Positions 34,542 through 44,431 of a stretch of 64,000 nucleotides of DNA are shown piece after piece (position 1 is the first letter of the stretch; the number at the start of each line of letters is the position of its first letter). Below the pieces are notes generated by a model, which saw only the letters and a program-made list of their open reading frames with translations, searched no databases and was not told where the DNA came from. A program made the translations under genes and the position numbers. This DNA comes from Rathayibacter sp. VKM Ac-2857 (GTDB lineage Bacteria; Actinomycetota; Actinomycetes; Actinomycetales; Microbacteriaceae): contig NZ_JABMLE010000002.1 in the NCBI RefSeq assembly GCF_013205025.1, positions 847,775 through 911,774 of the forward strand. Direction: 5' to 3'.

Positions 34542-36878
34542 TCAGTCCTCGGCCCAGCGGTACCACTGCGTCAGGACGACCGGGCCGAGCTCGAGAAGAG
34601 GAGAGGCGTCCCGGCCCCGGCGCTCCTCCGCGCTCTCGGTCAGCCCGATCCGCGCCTCGGGCGACATCGGCAGGATCTCCAGCACGATCTCCCCCGCTCC
34701 GACCGCGCCGGAGCCCAGCTCGTCGAGGTCGAGGACCCACGGCCCGCCGTCCCAGAACTGATCGGCCACGACCTCCCCGCCGACGAGGATCCGCGCGACG
34801 TCGCCGGCCCAGTGGATCTCGAGCTCGCGGCGCTGCGCGCGGGAGTCGGTCGCGGGGACGTCGAGCCGGTGGACCGCGGCGGCGGCGAAGTCGGCGTCCC
34901 GCGGTGCGGAGGCGCGCCCCGCGGACTCGCCGTAGGAGGCGGGCACACCGGCGCTCTCGCGGACCGCCGTGACCCCGACCTCGACCGCGCCCCGAAGCTC
35001 AGCGGCGGATCCGGGAACGGCGACGAAGCGCTGCAGCTCGACGTCGTAGGCGCGCGGCGGGCGGCTGCCGTGCCGCAGGTCGCCGGCGATCCGGCCCGAG
35101 CGGTCCGTCCAGACCGGATCCTCGGAGAGGACGAGACGGCGCGAGCCGGCCTCGACGAGCACCGACGCCTCCTCGCCCACCCCCGCGGACAGGATCAGCA
35201 CCGAGCACGCCCCACCCGCACCGCGCGCCCGCACGAGCACCGGCTCATCGACGTCGAGCCGGAGGATCCGCCCGTCCCGCCGCTCCCCCTCGACCTCGAG
35301 CTCCGTGCCCTCGGCGAAGGCCAGCTCGGCGACGACGTCCGCCGCCGCGACCAGCACCAGCGTCGGCACCGCCCCGTCGAGGAGCGTCAGCGGCGTCGCG
35401 GTCGCCCAGTCCAGCCGCACCCCGCCGACCGTCAGACCGACCGGCCAGACCGCCAGCGTCCCTGCCGGGATCGGCGTGCTCACCGAGGGGAACCGCACGA
35501 CCTCGTCGTCGAGACCCACCTCGAGCACCACGCCCGGGTGCTCCGGCAGCGGCTCGTGCGGCTGGTGCCAGGTGACGAAGACGAAGCCGCTCGCCCCGTC
35601 GCTCCGCAGCGCCCAGCGCAGCGTCTCCGTGTCCTGCTGGCTCGAGGGCAGCTCGTCCGGCAGCGTCGACGGCATCTCCGCCAGCTGCTCGCCGAACGCC
35701 TCGAGGAAGGCGTGCTGGCGCCGCAGCAGCGCGAGGGTCGGCGACGGGCGCCCGCTCGCCCCGATCGGCGCCCGGAAGTCGTAGTCGAACCGCGGCAGGT
35801 CGTTCGGGTAGCCGGTCACCTGCGACTCCTGCAGCCCGTCGGCGACGACGCTCCGCGGGTTCGTCCCGCCGGCGTACATGTAGTACCCCTGCCAGGCCGA
35901 GCCGTTGCCGATCTTGGTGTGCGCGACCGCCGCGATGTCGAGCGGCTGCACGGCCGGGCGCCGGTGATAGGCGGTGGCCATGCCGCCGCCGAGCTCGCAG
36001 GTCGCCGGCGGGTAGTCGAGCGAGGGGGCGCGGGGCGTCACCGCGTCCGTCGTCGCGCCGCGGACGTCCGCGCCGATCCCCGGGTCGTCCCACTGGTGGC
36101 TGAAGAAGAAGTGGTCGCGGAAGGTCGTGTCCCACGGCGAGTCCGACTCGACCCAGAAGCCGTCGGCGTAGCCGCCGAAGAGCGGCAGCACCTCGTTCAG
36201 CGGCAGATCCGCGCCGCCCCACGCCGTCGACGTCCAGATCGGCGCCGTCAGCCCCGCCTCACGGGCCAGGCCCTTCAGCGTCCGGATGTGCCCGGGCTGG
36301 TCGTAGATCTCGTTCTCCAGCTGGATCGCGACCACGTTGCTCGCGGGCCCGCAGCGGGAGGCCAGCTCGCCGCCGAGGGCGCCGAACCACTCCCGGACGA
36401 GCTCGAGGTAGCGGGGGTCGTCCGTCCGGTGCCGCACGTCGGCGTCCTGCACCCAGTCGGGGAAACCGCCGTTGCGGACCTCGCCGTGGCACCACGGCCC
36501 GATGCGCAGCACGACGTCGAGCCCGATCTCCGCGCACAGGTCCACGAACGCTCCGAGGTCGAGGTCCCCGTCGAAGCGGCGGGACCCGCGCACCTCCTCG
36601 TGGTGGATCCAGATCGCGTAGAACGCTACGACGGTGACGCCGCTCGCGCGCATCACCCGCAGCCGCTCCTCCCAGCGCGCCCGGGGCACGCGGCTGCAGT
36701 GGAACTCCCCCGACACCGGCACGAAGTGGCGGCCGTCGCGCAGCACCGAGCGGCTGGTGAGCCGCCACCGGTCGTGCCGGTCGACCGTGTTGCTCATCGC
36801 GGGCTCCCGCATGGGCGACGCCCACGGGAGGTGCCGCACCGACGCGGCGGTGACGGTGTCCTGGCGTGCTTCGGTCAT
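34542..36878 (-). CDS. Glycoside hydrolase family 35 beta-galactosidase
   Basis: 778 aa, no signal peptide, so probably cytoplasmic. The N-terminal barrel has PVSGEFHCSRVPRARWEERL and VVAFYAIWIHHEE typical of GH35. The acid/base Glu is in VAIQLENEIYDQ (about residue 186) and the nucleophile candidate is the Glu of CELGGG (about 293). C-terminal beta domains include a jelly-roll with WAGDVARILVGG. AAGGAGC precedes the ATG. It lies 70 bp downstream of the LacI gene that adjoins the rhamnose operon, suggesting use of galactosides that come with rhamnose. Confidence 0.9.
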   Translation of the reverse strand: MTEARQDTVTAASVRHLPWASPMREPAMSNTVDRHDRWRLTSRSVLRDGRHFVPVSGEFHCSRVPRARWEERLRVMRASGVTVVAFYAIWIHHEEVRGSRRFDGDLDLGAFVDLCAEIGLDVVLRIGPWCHGEVRNGGFPDWVQDADVRHRTDDPRYLELVREWFGALGGELASRCGPASNVVAIQLENEIYDQPGHIRTLKGLAREAGLTAPIWTSTAWGGADLPLNEVLPLFGGYADGFWVESDSPWDTTFRDHFFFSHQWDDPGIGADVRGATTDAVTPRAPSLDYPPATCELGGGMATAYHRRPAVQPLDIAAVAHTKIGNGSAWQGYYMYAGGTNPRSVVADGLQESQVTGYPNDLPRFDYDFRAPIGASGRPSPTLALLRRQHAFLEAFGEQLAEMPSTLPDELPSSQQDTETLRWALRSDGASGFVFVTWHQPHEPLPEHPGVVLEVGLDDEVVRFPSVSTPIPAGTLAVWPVGLTVGGVRLDWATATPLTLLDGAVPTLVLVAAADVVAELAFAEGTELEVEGERRDGRILRLDVDEPVLVRARGAGGACSVLILSAGVGEEASVLVEAGSRRLVLSEDPVWTDRSGRIAGDLRHGSRPPRAYDVELQRFVAVPGSAAELRGAVEVGVTAVRESAGVPASYGESAGRASAPRDADFAAAAVHRLDVPATDSRAQRRELEIHWAGDVARILVGGEVVADQFWDGGPWVLDLDELGSGAVGAGEIVLEILPMSPEARIGLTESAEERRGRDASPLLELGPVVLTQWYRWAED

Positions 36879-36948
36879 GGAGATGCTCCTTCGGATCCGG
36901 CCGATCGATCCCGTCCACGCTAGCGGGGGCGGATCCGGAGCCTCCGCC

Positions 36949-37965
36949 TCAGCGCCGCGGCCGGGTCGACGCGCGCTCCACCAGCTCCGGCAGGAACACG
37001 GTCTGCCGCGGGATCAGCTCCGGATCCGCCGCCTCCTCCAGCAGCACGCGCAGCGCGGTCCGCCCGATCACCGAGCTCGGCTGCCGCATCGAGGACAGCG
37101 GCACGGCGGCCGCCGCGGCGAACGAGATGTCGTCGAAGCCGATCAGCGCGATCTCGTCCGGCACGAGCATCCGCCCGTCCACGGCGAGCGCCTGCAGCAG
37201 GCCGAGGGCGACCAGGTCGTTGGCCGCGAAGAGCGCGTCGGGGCGGTCGCGGCGCGGCCTGGCCAGGATGCGCGCCCCCGCGGCGACCCCCTGCGCGACG
37301 GTCAGCGCCGTCGTCGCCACCACCTCGAGGTCGACCGCGGCGTCGCTGTTCTCGACCGCGACCCGCGCGCCCGCGAGCCGGTCGGTGACCTGGCGGATCT
37401 CGAACGGCCCGCCCACGAAGGCCAGCCGCCGCCGCCCGGTGGCGATCAGGTGCTCGGCCGCCATCCGCCCGCCGGCCACGCTGTCGACCGAGACCGAGCT
37501 GTAGCGGCCGTCGCCGCTGAAGCGGTCGACCAGCACGACCGGCACCCCGCGCCCGCGCAGCTTCTCGAGCCGCTGCGAGATGTCGCCGTACGGAGCGATC
37601 AGCACCCCGCGCACCTGCTGCTCCTCGAAGAGGTCGAGGTACTGCCGCTCGCGCGACGGGTCCTCGTCGGTGTTGCCGTAGAGCACGGCGATCTGGTGGC
37701 GCGACGCCTCGTCCTCGGCGCCGCGCACCACATCGTTGAAGAACGGGTTCTGCCCGTCGAGCACCACGAAGCCGACGGTCGAGCTCACGCCGTTGCGCAG
37801 CTTCCGCGCCGCGTCGTTGCGCACGTAGCCGAGCGACTCGACGGCGGCGTTGACCCGGGCGAGCGAGTCGTCGGAGACCTCGTCCGGCCGGTTGAGCACG
37901 TTGGAGACCGTGCCGACCGAGACGCCGGCGCGCAGGGCGACGTCGCGGATGCTCACTCGCGCCAC
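36949..37965 (-). CDS. LacI-family regulator, probable rhamnose-operon repressor
   Basis: 338 aa, GTG start with GGGAGG. The DNA-binding part is SIRDVALRAGVSVGTVSNVL with hinge RNDAARKLRNG; the ligand domain has FVVLDGQNPFFNDVVRG and IGFDDISFAAAAAVPLSSMR. It is divergent from the rhamnose transporter operon, whose leader contains a perfect 12-bp palindrome, and upstream of GH35 on the same strand. Rhamnose as effector is inference from position. Confidence 0.9.
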   Translation of the reverse strand: MARVSIRDVALRAGVSVGTVSNVLNRPDEVSDDSLARVNAAVESLGYVRNDAARKLRNGVSSTVGFVVLDGQNPFFNDVVRGAEDEASRHQIAVLYGNTDEDPSRERQYLDLFEEQQVRGVLIAPYGDISQRLEKLRGRGVPVVLVDRFSGDGRYSSVSVDSVAGGRMAAEHLIATGRRRLAFVGGPFEIRQVTDRLAGARVAVENSDAAVDLEVVATTALTVAQGVAAGARILARPRRDRPDALFAANDLVALGLLQALAVDGRMLVPDEIALIGFDDISFAAAAAVPLSSMRQPSSVIGRTALRVLLEEAADPELIPRQTVFLPELVERASTRPRR

Positions 37966-38000
37966 ATCGCCTCCCCTGGGACGCCGAGCCGCATCTCGCG

Positions 38001-38057
38001 TTGACCGCTCCGGCTCAGCGTCCCTATAGTAGCGATGAAGCTGGATGAATCGATTCA
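38001..38057 (+). promoter_or_regulatory. Promoter and operator of the rhamnose importer operon
   Basis: TTGACC (38001-38006) and TATAGT (38025-38030) with an 18-bp spacer form a near-consensus promoter. TGAATCGATTCA (38046-38057), a perfect 12-bp palindrome, sits just after the expected transcription start, as expected for a LacI-type repressor site. Confidence 0.7.
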
Positions 38058-38118
38058 GGTCCTCTTCATCCGAAGCCGGGACCTGGACGCGATTCCCCTC
38101 GATGAGGAGGTACCACCC

Positions 38119-39624
38119 GTGGCATCAGATCCGCCACCCGCACTCGAACTCGCCCGCGTGGTCAAGGCGTTCGGCGCCGTCGTCGCGCTGCGCTCGGGCA
38201 CCATCGCCGTGCACCGCGGGTCGATCCACGCCCTCGTCGGCGAGAACGGCGCCGGCAAGTCGACGCTCGTTAAGATCATCGCCGGAGTGCACCAGCGCGA
38301 CGCGGGCGAGTTCCTCCTCGACGGCGAGCCGGTCGACTTCTCCTCGACCGCGCAGTCGAAGGCCGCGGGCATCGCCGTGATCTACCAGGAGCCGACGCTC
38401 TTCCCCGATCTCAGCGTCACCGAGAACATCTTCATGGGCCGCCAGCCGCGCGGCCGCCTCGGCCGCATCGACCGCAAGGCCATGCGCACCGAGGTCGTCG
38501 GCCTCTTCGAGCGCCTCGGCGTCCGGATCGACCCCGACCGCCCCGCCGAGGGCCTCTCCATCGCCGACCAGCAGATCATCGAGATCGCCAAGGCCATCTC
38601 GCTCGACGCGAAGGTCCTCGTGATGGACGAGCCGACCGCCGCGCTCTCCGGCGTCGAGGTCGAGCGCCTCTTCACCGTCGCCCGCTCGCTCCGCGACGAG
38701 GGCCGCGCGCTGATCTTCATCTCGCACCGCTTCGACGAGGTCTTCTCGCTCTGCGACACCATCACCGTGATGCGCGACGGCGCCTACATCTCCACGACCG
38801 CCACGACGGACGCCACCGTCGACGGGATCGTCCGCGAGATGGTCGGCCGCGACATCACCGAGCTCTTCCCCAAGCAGACGACCGAGATCACCGACGTCCT
38901 GCTCGAGGTCGCCGGCCTCACCTCGGCCGGCGTCTTCCACGACATCTCCTTCACCGTCCGCGCCGGCGAGATCGTCGGCCTGGCCGGCCTCGTCGGCGCC
39001 GGCCGCAGCGAGGTCGCCCGCGCCGTCTTCGGCGTCGACCCCTACGACTCCGGCTCCGTCACCCTCGTCGGCGGCCGGATCCCGGCCGGCAGCCCCTCGG
39101 CCGCGATGCGCGCCGGGCTCGCGCTCGTCCCCGAGGACCGCCGCAAGCAGGGCCTCGTGCTCGACTCCTCCGTCTCGCGCAACATCACGATGGCGATCCA
39201 GAAGTCGCTGTCGAAGGGCGGCCTGATCACCGGCCGCGCCGAGAACACCGCCGCCCGCGACTGGGCCGCGCGGCTCGAGGTGAAGACCGACGCGCTCGAC
39301 ACCGTCGCCGGAACGCTCTCGGGCGGCAACCAGCAGAAGGTCGTGCTGGGCAAGTGGCTCGCCACGAATCCGAAGGTCCTGATCATCGACGAGCCGACCC
39401 GCGGCATCGACGTCGGCACCAAGTCCGAAGTGCACCGGCTGCTCTCACAGCTCGCCGGGGAGGGAATGGGGATCCTGATGATCTCGTCCGAGCTGCCCGA
39501 GGTGCTCGGCATGGCCGACCGCGTCCTGGTGATGCGCGAGGGGCGGATCACCGCCGAGCTCGACCGCGCCGACGCCACCAGCGAGACCGTCATGCTCGCC
39601 GCGACGAGAGGGGCCGCCGCATGA
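38119..39624 (+). CDS. rhaT: Rhamnose ABC importer ATPase (RhaT type, two ABC domains)
   Basis: 501 aa. GTG 38119 with GAGGAGG at 38103-38109 is preferred to an in-frame ATG at 38035, which would overlap the promoter and operator. Domain 1: Walker [10 protein letters not shown], Walker [12 protein letters not shown]. Domain 2: degenerate GLVGAGRSE, signature [26 protein letters not shown]. This duplicated layout is that of monosaccharide importers (RbsA/AraG). Rhamnose specificity rests on the binding protein and RhaM encoded downstream. Confidence 0.88.
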   Translation: MASDPPPALELARVVKAFGAVVALRSGTIAVHRGSIHALVGENGAGKSTLVKIIAGVHQRDAGEFLLDGEPVDFSSTAQSKAAGIAVIYQEPTLFPDLSVTENIFMGRQPRGRLGRIDRKAMRTEVVGLFERLGVRIDPDRPAEGLSIADQQIIEIAKAISLDAKVLVMDEPTAALSGVEVERLFTVARSLRDEGRALIFISHRFDEVFSLCDTITVMRDGAYISTTATTDATVDGIVREMVGRDITELFPKQTTEITDVLLEVAGLTSAGVFHDISFTVRAGEIVGLAGLVGAGRSEVARAVFGVDPYDSGSVTLVGGRIPAGSPSAAMRAGLALVPEDRRKQGLVLDSSVSRNITMAIQKSLSKGGLITGRAENTAARDWAARLEVKTDALDTVAGTLSGGNQQKVVLGKWLATNPKVLIIDEPTRGIDVGTKSEVHRLLSQLAGEGMGILMISSELPEVLGMADRVLVMREGRITAELDRADATSETVMLAATRGAAA

Positions 39625-40670
39625 GCACCGCCCAGGCGCCGACGCAGAAGCGCGTGCCGGCCGCGAAGCCCAACGCCTTCTCCTCCGGCTTCGGCTCCTT
39701 CATCCGGGCCCGCGAGACGGGCATCCTGCTCGCGCTGGTCCTCGTCGTCATCGCGACGACCGCGAAGAACCCGACCTTCCTCTTCTCCCCCGACGGCTGG
39801 CGCGACCTGCTGCTGACCCCGTCGATCCTGATCCTGATCGCGGTCGGCCAGGCCATCGTCATCATCACCCGCTCGGTCGACCTCTCGGTCGGCTCGATCC
39901 TGGGCCTGACCGCCTACCTCACCGGCCGGCTGTTCCTGGACGTGCCGGGCATCCCGATCCTCGCCGTCTTCGCCGCCGGCATCGTCTTCGGCGGGCTGCT
40001 CGGGCTGATCAACGGCGCGCTCGTCGCGTTCGCGAAGGTCCCCGCGCTGGTGATCACCCTCGGCACGCTCTACGCCTACCGCGGCATCAACGTCGCCTGG
40101 ACGGGCAGCGACCGGATCAACGCGTCCGACATGCCCAAGGACTTCCTCGCCCTGGGCACCGGGCAGTTCCTCACCATCCCGTACCTCACGATCATCGCGC
40201 TCGTCGTGCTGATCGCCGCGGGCTGGTACCTGCGCAACCAGCGCGCCGGCCGCGAGTTCTACGCGATCGGCTCCGACCCGGACGCGGCGCGGCTCTACGG
40301 CCTGCCCGTCACCCGGCGCATCCTGGTCGCCTTCGTCGTCTCCGGCGCGCTGACCGGCCTGGCCGGCGTGCTCTACGCCGCGCGCTACGGCACGGTCAAC
40401 TCGCAGGCCGGCTCCGGCTACGAGCTCGACGCGGTCGGCGCCGCGGTAATCGGCGGCGTCGCGATCTTCGGCGGCTCCGGCACGGTCTGGGGCGCGGCGA
40501 TCGGCGCGGTGCTGCTGCTCACCATCAACCGGGCCCTCCCGATCCTGGGCGTGCCCGACTTCTGGCAGCGGGCGGTGGTGGGCGTGCTGATCATCGGCGC
40601 CATCGTGCTCGACCGCGTGCTCTCCCTCCGACAGTCCCGCAAGCTCCTCGAAGAGAGGGACGACTCCTGA
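39621..40670 (+). CDS. rhaP: Rhamnose ABC importer permease 1
   Basis: 349 aa, BPD-transp-2 (RbsC-like) permease with about ten helices. Landmarks are [15 protein letters not shown] and [20 protein letters not shown], shared by this family. The ATG overlaps the ATPase stop (ATGA) and the stop overlaps the next start by 1 bp. Forms the channel together with the second permease. Confidence 0.88.
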   Translation: MSTAQAPTQKRVPAAKPNAFSSGFGSFIRARETGILLALVLVVIATTAKNPTFLFSPDGWRDLLLTPSILILIAVGQAIVIITRSVDLSVGSILGLTAYLTGRLFLDVPGIPILAVFAAGIVFGGLLGLINGALVAFAKVPALVITLGTLYAYRGINVAWTGSDRINASDMPKDFLALGTGQFLTIPYLTIIALVVLIAAGWYLRNQRAGREFYAIGSDPDAARLYGLPVTRRILVAFVVSGALTGLAGVLYAARYGTVNSQAGSGYELDAVGAAVIGGVAIFGGSGTVWGAAIGAVLLLTINRALPILGVPDFWQRAVVGVLIIGAIVLDRVLSLRQSRKLLEERDDS

Positions 40671-41704
40671 TGAGCCTCGTCACCGACACCACCGCCGTGC
40701 GCACCGCGCGCGAGTACCGCGACTACGCCCGGCCGGCCTGGCAGCGGATCCTCTTCAGCCGCGAGACGGCGATCGTCGTGCTGCTGATCCTCGTGATCGT
40801 CGTCGCCTCCGCCTCGGTGAAGAGCTTCGACAAGCCGATCACCATCACCTACCTGTTCCTCGACATCGCGCCGACGCTGCTGATCGCGCTGCCGATGACG
40901 CTGATCATCATCACCGGCGAGATCGACCTCTCGGTCGCCTCCACGGTGGGCCTCGCGAGCGTGCTGACCGGCACGCTGCACCAGGCCGGAGTGCCGTTCG
41001 AGGTCGCCGCGCTGATCGCGATCGTGGCCGGCGCCGCCGGCGGAGCGCTGAACGGCTTCCTGGTCACCGTCGTCGGACTGCCCTCGCTCGCCGTCACGAT
41101 CGGCACGCTCGCCCTCTACCGCGGACTCGCGGTCGGACTGCTCGGCACCACCGCCGTCACCGACTTCCCCGAGTTCTGGACCGACCTCGCCAAGGCGAAG
41201 CTCGTCGGCCCGGTGCCGCTGGTGGTACTGCCGTTCGCGATCCTGGCGATCGTCTTCGCCGTCGTGCTGCACTCCACCCGCTTCGGCCGCGGCGTCTTCG
41301 CCATCGGCCTGAACGACGAGGCGGCGATCTTCTCCGGCGTGAACGTGAACCGCACCAAGTTCATCCTCTTCGTGGTCTCGGGCGCCGTCTCCGCGCTGGC
41401 CGGCATCTACTACACGCTGCGCTACGGCTCGGCCCGCGGCGACAACGCGACCGGGCTCGAGCTGCAGGTGATCGCGGCCGTCCTGCTGGGCGGCGTCTCG
41501 ATCTTCGGCGGCCGCGGCGCCCTGCACGGCGTGATCGCCGGCGTGATCCTGATCGGAGTGATCGCCTCGGCTCTGCGCCTCGCGAACGTCACCTCCGACG
41601 TCATCAACATCATCACCGGAGTGCTGCTCGTGCTCTCGGTGGTGTCCACCAGCTTCCTGGCCTGGCTGTCGCGACTGCGGCGCTCGGGCAGGAGACGCCC
41701 CTGA
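40670..41704 (+). CDS. rhaQ: Rhamnose ABC importer permease 2
   Basis: 344 aa, second RbsC-like permease. ITGEIDLSVASTVGLASVL and FGGRGALHGVIAGVILIGV match the family, with about ten helices and an Arg-rich C-terminal end. The TGATG junction with the first permease indicates coupling. Confidence 0.88.
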   Translation: MSLVTDTTAVRTAREYRDYARPAWQRILFSRETAIVVLLILVIVVASASVKSFDKPITITYLFLDIAPTLLIALPMTLIIITGEIDLSVASTVGLASVLTGTLHQAGVPFEVAALIAIVAGAAGGALNGFLVTVVGLPSLAVTIGTLALYRGLAVGLLGTTAVTDFPEFWTDLAKAKLVGPVPLVVLPFAILAIVFAVVLHSTRFGRGVFAIGLNDEAAIFSGVNVNRTKFILFVVSGAVSALAGIYYTLRYGSARGDNATGLELQVIAAVLLGGVSIFGGRGALHGVIAGVILIGVIASALRLANVTSDVINIITGVLLVLSVVSTSFLAWLSRLRRSGRRRP

Positions 41705-41786
41705 TCCCGCATCACCGGCACAGCACCCGCACCACCCCTCGCACCACCCCTGCACCACCCCACAGCACCTCGACGAAAGGCAGACG

Positions 41787-42833
41787 ATGATGTTCTCCTC
41801 CCGTGGGCGCCGCTTCGGCACCCTCACCGCCCTGGCCGTCTCGGTCGCGCTCGTCGCGACCGGCTGCTCCGCCTCCGACGGCGACTCCGGCGGCGACTCC
41901 GGTGGCGACGCCGGCTCCGGCGACTACTCGATCACCTTCCTGCCGAAGAACCTCGGCAACGCGTACTTCGACACCTCGGACGCCGGCGGCGAGAAGGCCA
42001 TCGAGGAGTTCGGCGGCACCTACGCCGAGGTCGGCCCCGCCGAGGCCTCGCCCGACGCGCAGGTCTCCTACATCAACACGCTCACCCAGCAGGGCGCCGG
42101 AGCGATCGTCGTCTCGGCGAATGACCCGAAGGCGATCTGCGACGCGCTGAACGAGGCGCGCGACAACGGCACCAAGGTCGTCACCTTCGACTCCGACACC
42201 AACGCCGACTGCCGCGACCTCTACATCAACCAGGCCACCGCCGAGGGCATCGCCAAGGCGCAGGTCGACCTGATCACCGAGCAGATCGGCGACAGCGGCG
42301 AGGTCGCGATCCTCTCCGCCTCCGCGAACGCCACGAACCAGAACGCCTGGATCGAGCTGATGAAGGAGGAGCTCACCGCGAACCACCCGGACGTGACGCT
42401 CGTCGACACCGTCTACGGCGACGACGACGACCAGACCTCGTTCGACAAGACCGCGGCCCTGCTGCAGACCCACCCCGACCTCAAGGGCATCATCTCGCCC
42501 ACCACGGTCGGCATCGCCGCCGCCGCCCGCTACCTCTCCACCTCGGACTTCAAGGGCAAGGTCGCGCTGACCGGTCTCGGCACGCCGAACCAGATGCGCG
42601 AGTTCGTCGAGGACGGCACCGTCACCGCGTTCGCGCTGTGGAACCCGGGAGACCTCGGCTACCTCGCCGCCTACGCCTCGAAGGCCCTGATCGACGGCGA
42701 CATCACCGGCGCCGAGGGCGACACCTTCGAGGCCGGCGACCTGGGCTCCTTCACGGTCGACGCCGACGGCACCGTCCTGCTGGGCGACCCGTTCACCTTC
42801 ACCGCCGACAACATCGGCGACTTCGACTTCTGA
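41787..42833 (+). CDS. rhaS: Rhamnose-binding lipoprotein
   Basis: 348 aa. Lipobox LVATGC with the modified Cys at residue 27, then a low-complexity Asp/Gly/Ser linker and a type I periplasmic-binding fold. ITFLPKNLGNAYFDTSDAGG closely resembles the start of known RhaS proteins (PKNLGNPYFD). It captures the sugar outside the membrane and delivers it to the permeases. Starts 82 bp after the second permease, in the same operon. Confidence 0.88.
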   Translation: MMFSSRGRRFGTLTALAVSVALVATGCSASDGDSGGDSGGDAGSGDYSITFLPKNLGNAYFDTSDAGGEKAIEEFGGTYAEVGPAEASPDAQVSYINTLTQQGAGAIVVSANDPKAICDALNEARDNGTKVVTFDSDTNADCRDLYINQATAEGIAKAQVDLITEQIGDSGEVAILSASANATNQNAWIELMKEELTANHPDVTLVDTVYGDDDDQTSFDKTAALLQTHPDLKGIISPTTVGIAAAARYLSTSDFKGKVALTGLGTPNQMREFVEDGTVTAFALWNPGDLGYLAAYASKALIDGDITGAEGDTFEAGDLGSFTVDADGTVLLGDPFTFTADNIGDFDF

Positions 42834-42869
42834 CCCGTCGATTGGCCGAAGGCAAGCGCCCGCAGCAGA

Positions 42870-43182
42870 CATGCTGATCGAACGGCGCCCGCGCTGCATG
42901 CTGATCGAGTAGCGCCCGAAGGGCGCGTATCGAGATCCACCGTCCCTGAAACGGTGGGTCTCGATACGCCACTCCGCGGCTACTCGACCAGCATGGAGTC
43001 ACGCCGATCGAACGGCGCCTGCGCTGCATGCTTTTGAAGCAGCGACCGCAGGGCGACGCCGCTCATGCTGACCGAACAGCGCCCGCAGGGCGACGCCGTT
43101 CATGCTGACCGAACAGCTCTCGCAGGACGACCCTGCATGCTGATCGAGTAGCGCCCGCAGGGCGCGTATCGAGATCCCCCAC
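42870..43182. repeat. Palindromic repeat cluster 6 with a 37-bp tandem array
   Basis: Full copies at 42897-42942 (-; stem GCGCCC-GAA-GGGCGC), 42953-42994 (+) and 43136-43182 (-; stem GCGCCC-GCA-GGGCGC). Between them, degenerate inverted units begin with CATG at 43027, 43064, 43101 and 43136 (steps 37, 37, 35 bp). The cluster separates the binding-protein gene from rhaM and may lower downstream expression. Confidence 0.9.
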
Positions 43183-43198
43183 CGAAAGGCCCCACCCC

Positions 43199-43528
43199 AT
43201 GCAGCGCGTCTGCTTCCAGCTCCAGGTGCGACCGGAGCTCATCCCCGAGTACACCCGCCGGCACGCCGCGATCTGGCCCGACATGGCCGCCGCGCTGAAG
43301 GCCACCGGCTGGCACAACTACTCCCTCTTCCTCCGCCCCGACGGCCTCCTGATCGGCTACTTCGAGACCCCCTCCCTCGACGCCGCCCGCGCCGGGATGG
43401 CCGCCACCGAGGTCAACGCCCGCTGGCAGGCCGAGATGGCCGAGTTCTTCGTCGAGCTCGATGGAGCCCCCGACACCGGCTTCCTGCAGCTGACCGAGGT
43501 CTTCCACCTCGAGGACCAGCTGCCCTGA
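43199..43528 (+). CDS. rhaM: L-rhamnose mutarotase
   Basis: 109 aa, the usual length. It interconverts alpha and beta anomers of L-rhamnose. Conserved residues are seen in RHAAIWPDM (active-site His), GWHNYSLFL and the Trp/Tyr-rich YFETPSLDAARAGMAATEVN (listed as landmarks). CCGAAAGG precedes the ATG. It follows the rhamnose importer and confirms the sugar; isomerase, kinase and aldolase or dehydrogenase genes are absent from the window. Confidence 0.93.
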   Translation: MQRVCFQLQVRPELIPEYTRRHAAIWPDMAAALKATGWHNYSLFLRPDGLLIGYFETPSLDAARAGMAATEVNARWQAEMAEFFVELDGAPDTGFLQLTEVFHLEDQLP

Positions 43529-43608
43529 CCCCTTCCGCCTCCTCGAGACCCATCGGACAGAGCCTCCGCTCCGAATGAACGACGGGATCGATCGAGGAGG
43601 TCGCAAGG

Positions 43609-43842
43609 ATGTCGTTCAACAGCCGCCGCTGGCAGGTGCGCACCATCGTGGCGCGGGTCCAGGCCACCGCCGCCGTCAGCACCGCAGGCCTGGACACCGC
43701 CGCCCGCGCCGATCGTAAGCTCGAGATCCTCCGGATCGCGGACGGCGTCGACGTCGGCCGGATCAGCAACGACCAGGCCGTCGCCGCCTTCGAGCGGCTG
43801 GCCGAGGAGCTCCGTCCGCACCCCGAGGCCCGCCTCGGTTGA
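43609..43842 (+). CDS. Hypothetical 77-aa protein upstream of an ECF sigma factor
   Basis: ATG with GAGGAGG 10 nt upstream, an unusually good site for a small frame. Sequence is helical and charged (RADRKLEILRIADGVDVGRI, AFERLAEELRPH) with no membrane segment. It ends 22 bp before the sigma-factor start on the same strand, so it may be cotranscribed or regulate it. No family recognised. Confidence 0.55.
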   Translation: MSFNSRRWQVRTIVARVQATAAVSTAGLDTAARADRKLEILRIADGVDVGRISNDQAVAAFERLAEELRPHPEARLG

Positions 43843-43864
43843 CGAGCCGTCGCCAGGGCACGCG

Positions 43865-44425
43865 GTGACCGCCGACGCCCCGTCCGCTCCGGACGCCCTC
43901 GTCTCGAGCCTCACCGACGGCGACCACGCCGCGTTCCGCCGGCTCTACGAGCGCACCGTGCGCCGCGTCCGCTCGATCACGGTCGGCATCGTGCAGGACC
44001 ACGCGCAGGCCGAGGAGGTCGCGCAGGAGACCTACTTCGAGCTCTGGCGCTCCGCCGCCCGGCACGCCGTCCTCGAGGAGCAGCAGCACCTCGTCGCCGT
44101 GATCGCCCGCCGCCGCGCCATCGACCGGGTCCGCGCCTCGCAGTCCGCCCGCGAGCGCGACCACCGCTACGCGATCCACAGCTACCTCCGCGAGATCGAC
44201 GAGGCGGAGTCGCACGGCGAGATCGTCGGCGAGTTCACCCGCGCCGCCGCCGAGATCCGCCGCCTGGCCCCCAAGCACCGCGACCTCCTCTTCCTCGCCT
44301 ACGTCCGCGGCCTCTCCCACTCCGAGATCGCCGCCGAGCTCGACCTCCCCATCGGCACCGTCAAGACCCGCCTCCGCGACACCCTCGCCCGCCTCCGCCG
44401 CGAGCTGACGCCCCCGCCCCCCTGA
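43865..44425 (+). CDS. ECF-type RNA polymerase sigma factor
   Basis: 186 aa, GTG start. Region 2 (AAFRRLYERTVRRVRSITVG, QDHAQAEEVAQETYFELWR) and region 4 (HRDLLFLAYVRGLSHSEIAA, LDLPIGTVKTRLRDTLARLR) are clear; the pattern resembles SigK-type ECF factors. No membrane anti-sigma gene follows; the preceding 77-aa frame is the only nearby candidate partner. Confidence 0.9.
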   Translation: MTADAPSAPDALVSSLTDGDHAAFRRLYERTVRRVRSITVGIVQDHAQAEEVAQETYFELWRSAARHAVLEEQQHLVAVIARRRAIDRVRASQSARERDHRYAIHSYLREIDEAESHGEIVGEFTRAAAEIRRLAPKHRDLLFLAYVRGLSHSEIAAELDLPIGTVKTRLRDTLARLRRELTPPPP

Positions 44426-44431
44426 CGCCCC

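Noticed and set aside
38035-38118. ATG 38035 as start of the rhamnose ATPase
   Set aside because: It lies 5 nt after the -10 box and the leader would overlap the operator palindrome; GTG 38119 has GAGGAGG at good spacing.
43027-43182. CRISPR array
   Set aside because: Units of 37 bp are contiguous with no unique spacers and resemble the palindromic repeat; no cas genes nearby.
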